This document shows positions 3,893-5,846 of a stretch of DNA of 5,846 nt, piece after piece. The stretch spans positions 8,394 to 14,239 of the forward strand of contig DAWB01000047.1 of NCBI GenBank assembly GCA_002505805.1, given 5' to 3'. The position numbers and the translations under genes were made by a program. Position 1 is the stretch's first letter. Each line of letters opens with the position of its first letter. This DNA is from Methanosaeta sp. UBA80. GTDB taxonomy: Archaea; Halobacteriota; Methanosarcinia; Methanotrichales; Methanotrichaceae. Under the pieces are notes generated by a model that saw only the letters and a program-made list of their open reading frames with translations, was not told the DNA's origin and made no database searches.

Positions 3893-5846
3893 ATGGAACA
3901 GCATCATCAGCATAATACTGCCCGCTTGGCTGAAGAAGAGAAAGATCGGGATACTAATGGTCAAAGATTATCCGATCATGTCCATGAAGTCCAGCCAAGT
4001 CCTTCTCACGATAAGATGACGCCCAGCCATCAGGGCCATGTGGCTCACGGTGATATGATCCAGGACTTCAAGAGAAGGCTGATCGTCTCCGTCATTCTGA
4101 CTGTACCTGTCCTTATTCTATCCCATCATATACAACAATTTTTTGGATTCAGTCTGCGGTTTCCAGGATCAGAGATCCTTCTATTCCTGCTAGCCTCCGT
4201 GGTCTACTTCTACGGAGGCTATCCCTTCTTTGCGGGCTTCAAAGATGAATTGAAAAAAAGACTGCCCGGCATGATGACATTGGTGGCCGTGGCCATAACC
4301 GTAGCCTATCTCTACAGCTCTGCAGTTGTCTTCGGACTATCAGGTATGGACTTCTTCTGGGAACTGGTGACTTTGATCGACATCATGCTGCTCGGTCACT
4401 TGATCGAGATGCGTTCGACCATGGGAGCTTCACGAGCATTGGAAGAGTTGGCCAGGATCCTGCCTTCTCAGGCCCACCTGATCGAAGATGGCGAGGTACG
4501 CGAGGTTAATGTATCCGATTTAAAGCCCGAAGATCGCGTTCTGGTTAAGCCCGGCGAAAAGATCCCTGTCGATGGCCAGGTATTGGAGGGAGCTACGGAT
4601 GTGAACGAGTCCATGCTCACCGGTGAGTCTCAACCAGTTATCAAGAAAGTTGGCGATGAGGTCATGGGCGGCTCAATCAATGGCTCAGGATCTATAACTG
4701 TGGCAGTCAAGAAAACGGGTAAAGATACCTACCTGAGCCAGGTGATTGAGCTGGTCAAGCAGGCCCAAGAGAGCCGATCGAGAACTCAAGATCTGGCTAA
4801 CAGAGCGGCATTTGTGCTTACAGTAGTGGCATTGGCGGTTGGAAGCCTCACCTTTGCGGCATGGCTGATTTATGGCAAGGAATTCGCCTTCGCCATAGAG
4901 AGAGCGGTTACCGTGATGGTCACAGCATGCCCACATGCACTGGGACTGGCTATTCCCTTGGTCGTCGCTGTATCTACATCTCTTGCCGCCAAGTCCGGGC
5001 TTCTTGTCCGTGACAGGCAAGCCTTCGAGAGCGCCAGGGATATCAAGGCAGTTGTATTCGACAAGACGGGCACTCTAACTGAAGGTCGTTTTGGGCTCAC
5101 TGATATTCTGCCCTTAGAAGAGAAGGACAGGGACAGGATTCTGGCCCAGGCCTCGTCTCTGGAAGGGAGAGCCGAGCATCCTATAGCCAGAGCATTGATG
5201 GAGATTGCAGAGGATAGAGGACTGCCGATCTATGATGTAGAGCATTTTCATCTTATTCCCGGGGAGGGGATCCAAGGCCGGATCGAAGGCCGACATCTGA
5301 AGATCGTAAGTCCGAATTATCTTCGCCAGCACGGCATAGCCCGGGATGCAAAACTGGAGGATCTGATGCATCAAGGCAAAACTGTGGTCGTACTTCTGGA
5401 AGACGATAGGCCTTTAGGAGCATTGGCTCTGGCGGATATTGTTCGCAAAGAATCCCGTGAGGCTGTAAACGCGCTTAAATCCATGGGCATAAGATGTATG
5501 ATGCTGACCGGAGACAACCGATACGTGGCGGAGGCAGTATCTAAAGAGCTGGGCCTGGATGAGTTCTTTGCCGATGTTCTGCCGGGGGAGAAGGCAGAAA
5601 CGATTAGGAAGATACAGAAAGAGTTTTCAGTGGTCATGGTCGGGGACGGCGTAAACGATGCTCCCGCTCTGGCCCAGGCTGATGTGGGGATAGCCATCGG
5701 AGCGGGAACTCAGGTGGCCATACAGACAGCGGACATTGTACTGGTCAGAAATAACCCTGGAGATGTGGTCAATATCATCAAGCTGTCCCGCAAGACCTAT
5801 TCCAAGATGCTGCAGAACCTATTCTGGGCCACGGGGTATAACGTTC
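3893..5846 (+). CDS. copB: CopB-type (CPH) copper/silver-exporting P1B ATPase, 3' partial
   Basis: This is a heavy-metal P-type ATPase that pumps copper or silver out across the cell membrane. The open frame gives 651 residues and is cut by the window edge; by comparison with A. fulgidus CopB (about 690 aa), roughly the last 40-60 residues, including TM8, are missing. Residues 1-59 hold nine His and no Cys, so a His-rich metal-binding tail replaces the usual CxxC HMA domain. Membrane segments follow near 63-80, 94-113, 127-148, 153-172, 305-326 and 334-360. The metal-site motif is Cys346-Pro-His348 (CPH), typical of group P1B-3. Catalytic landmarks are TGES 243-246, DKTGTLT with phosphorylated Asp390, His429-Pro430, GEGIQG 457-462, MLTGDN 537-542 and GDGVND 584-589. 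The frame is intact. The ATG at 3893 has only a loose GGTGTGAG in front, but starts just before the His cluster. The CPH group has been linked to Cu(II)/Cu(I)/Ag export; the exact ion cannot be read. Confidence 0.95.
   Translation, partial: MEQHHQHNTARLAEEEKDRDTNGQRLSDHVHEVQPSPSHDKMTPSHQGHVAHGDMIQDFKRRLIVSVILTVPVLILSHHIQQFFGFSLRFPGSEILLFLLASVVYFYGGYPFFAGFKDELKKRLPGMMTLVAVAITVAYLYSSAVVFGLSGMDFFWELVTLIDIMLLGHLIEMRSTMGASRALEELARILPSQAHLIEDGEVREVNVSDLKPEDRVLVKPGEKIPVDGQVLEGATDVNESMLTGESQPVIKKVGDEVMGGSINGSGSITVAVKKTGKDTYLSQVIELVKQAQESRSRTQDLANRAAFVLTVVALAVGSLTFAAWLIYGKEFAFAIERAVTVMVTACPHALGLAIPLVVAVSTSLAAKSGLLVRDRQAFESARDIKAVVFDKTGTLTEGRFGLTDILPLEEKDRDRILAQASSLEGRAEHPIARALMEIAEDRGLPIYDVEHFHLIPGEGIQGRIEGRHLKIVSPNYLRQHGIARDAKLEDLMHQGKTVVVLLEDDRPLGALALADIVRKESREAVNALKSMGIRCMMLTGDNRYVAEAVSKELGLDEFFADVLPGEKAETIRKIQKEFSVVMVGDGVNDAPALAQADVGIAIGAGTQVAIQTADIVLVRNNPGDVVNIIKLSRKTYSKMLQNLFWATGYNV

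Noticed and set aside
4685..5697. Several minus-strand frames inside copB
   Set aside because: The plus strand encodes an unbroken ATPase with all catalytic motifs across the whole interval, so these are antisense shadows.
1..5846. CRISPR array, tRNA, insertion sequence or phage attachment site
   Set aside because: No regularly spaced repeats, cloverleaf-like segment, transposase frame or terminal inverted repeats were found; repeats present are 5-9 bp long and isolated.

Overview
The window most likely comes from a methanogenic archaeon of the Methanosarcinales, possibly Methanothrix-like. The pointers are an archaeal-type TtuA/Ncs6 tRNA thiolase, GGTGA-type ribosome binding sites exactly 4 nt from the start codon, one gene that looks leaderless, TATA-like boxes at archaeal spacing, T-rich intergenic terminator sequence, and heavy use of ATA, AGG and AGA codons in fairly GC-rich genes. 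The genus is an inference and was not tested. All genes found lie on the + strand.

Region 1 (1-2703) is a tight three-gene cluster about sulfur transfer: the C-terminal part of a SufS-type cysteine desulfurase, a FdhD-family sulfurtransferase for molybdenum/tungsten enzymes, and a TtuA/Ncs6-type tRNA 2-thiolation enzyme. The gaps are 19 and 17 bp, so one transcript is likely; its promoter is outside the window. A simple model is that the desulfurase makes persulfide sulfur from cysteine, which is then used to mature a Mo/W enzyme (via FdhD) and to thiolate tRNA (via TtuA).

Region 2 (2704-3385) is mostly intergenic. It holds a T-rich terminator-like stretch, a hairpin followed by five T's, a gene for a 45-residue protein that is 38% lysine with a very good ribosome binding site, and 334 bp without a convincing gene. 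That last stretch contains a nested inverted repeat that may be a structured RNA.

Region 3 (3386-5846) holds a small thioredoxin-fold protein with an unusual CPHC active site and, 117 bp later, a CopB-type copper/silver P1B ATPase with a CPH membrane motif and a His-rich N-terminus. The ATPase runs off the right edge. Each of these two genes has its own plausible promoter, so a shared role in metal or redox stress is only a hypothesis. No CRISPR array, insertion sequence, tRNA or rRNA was seen.
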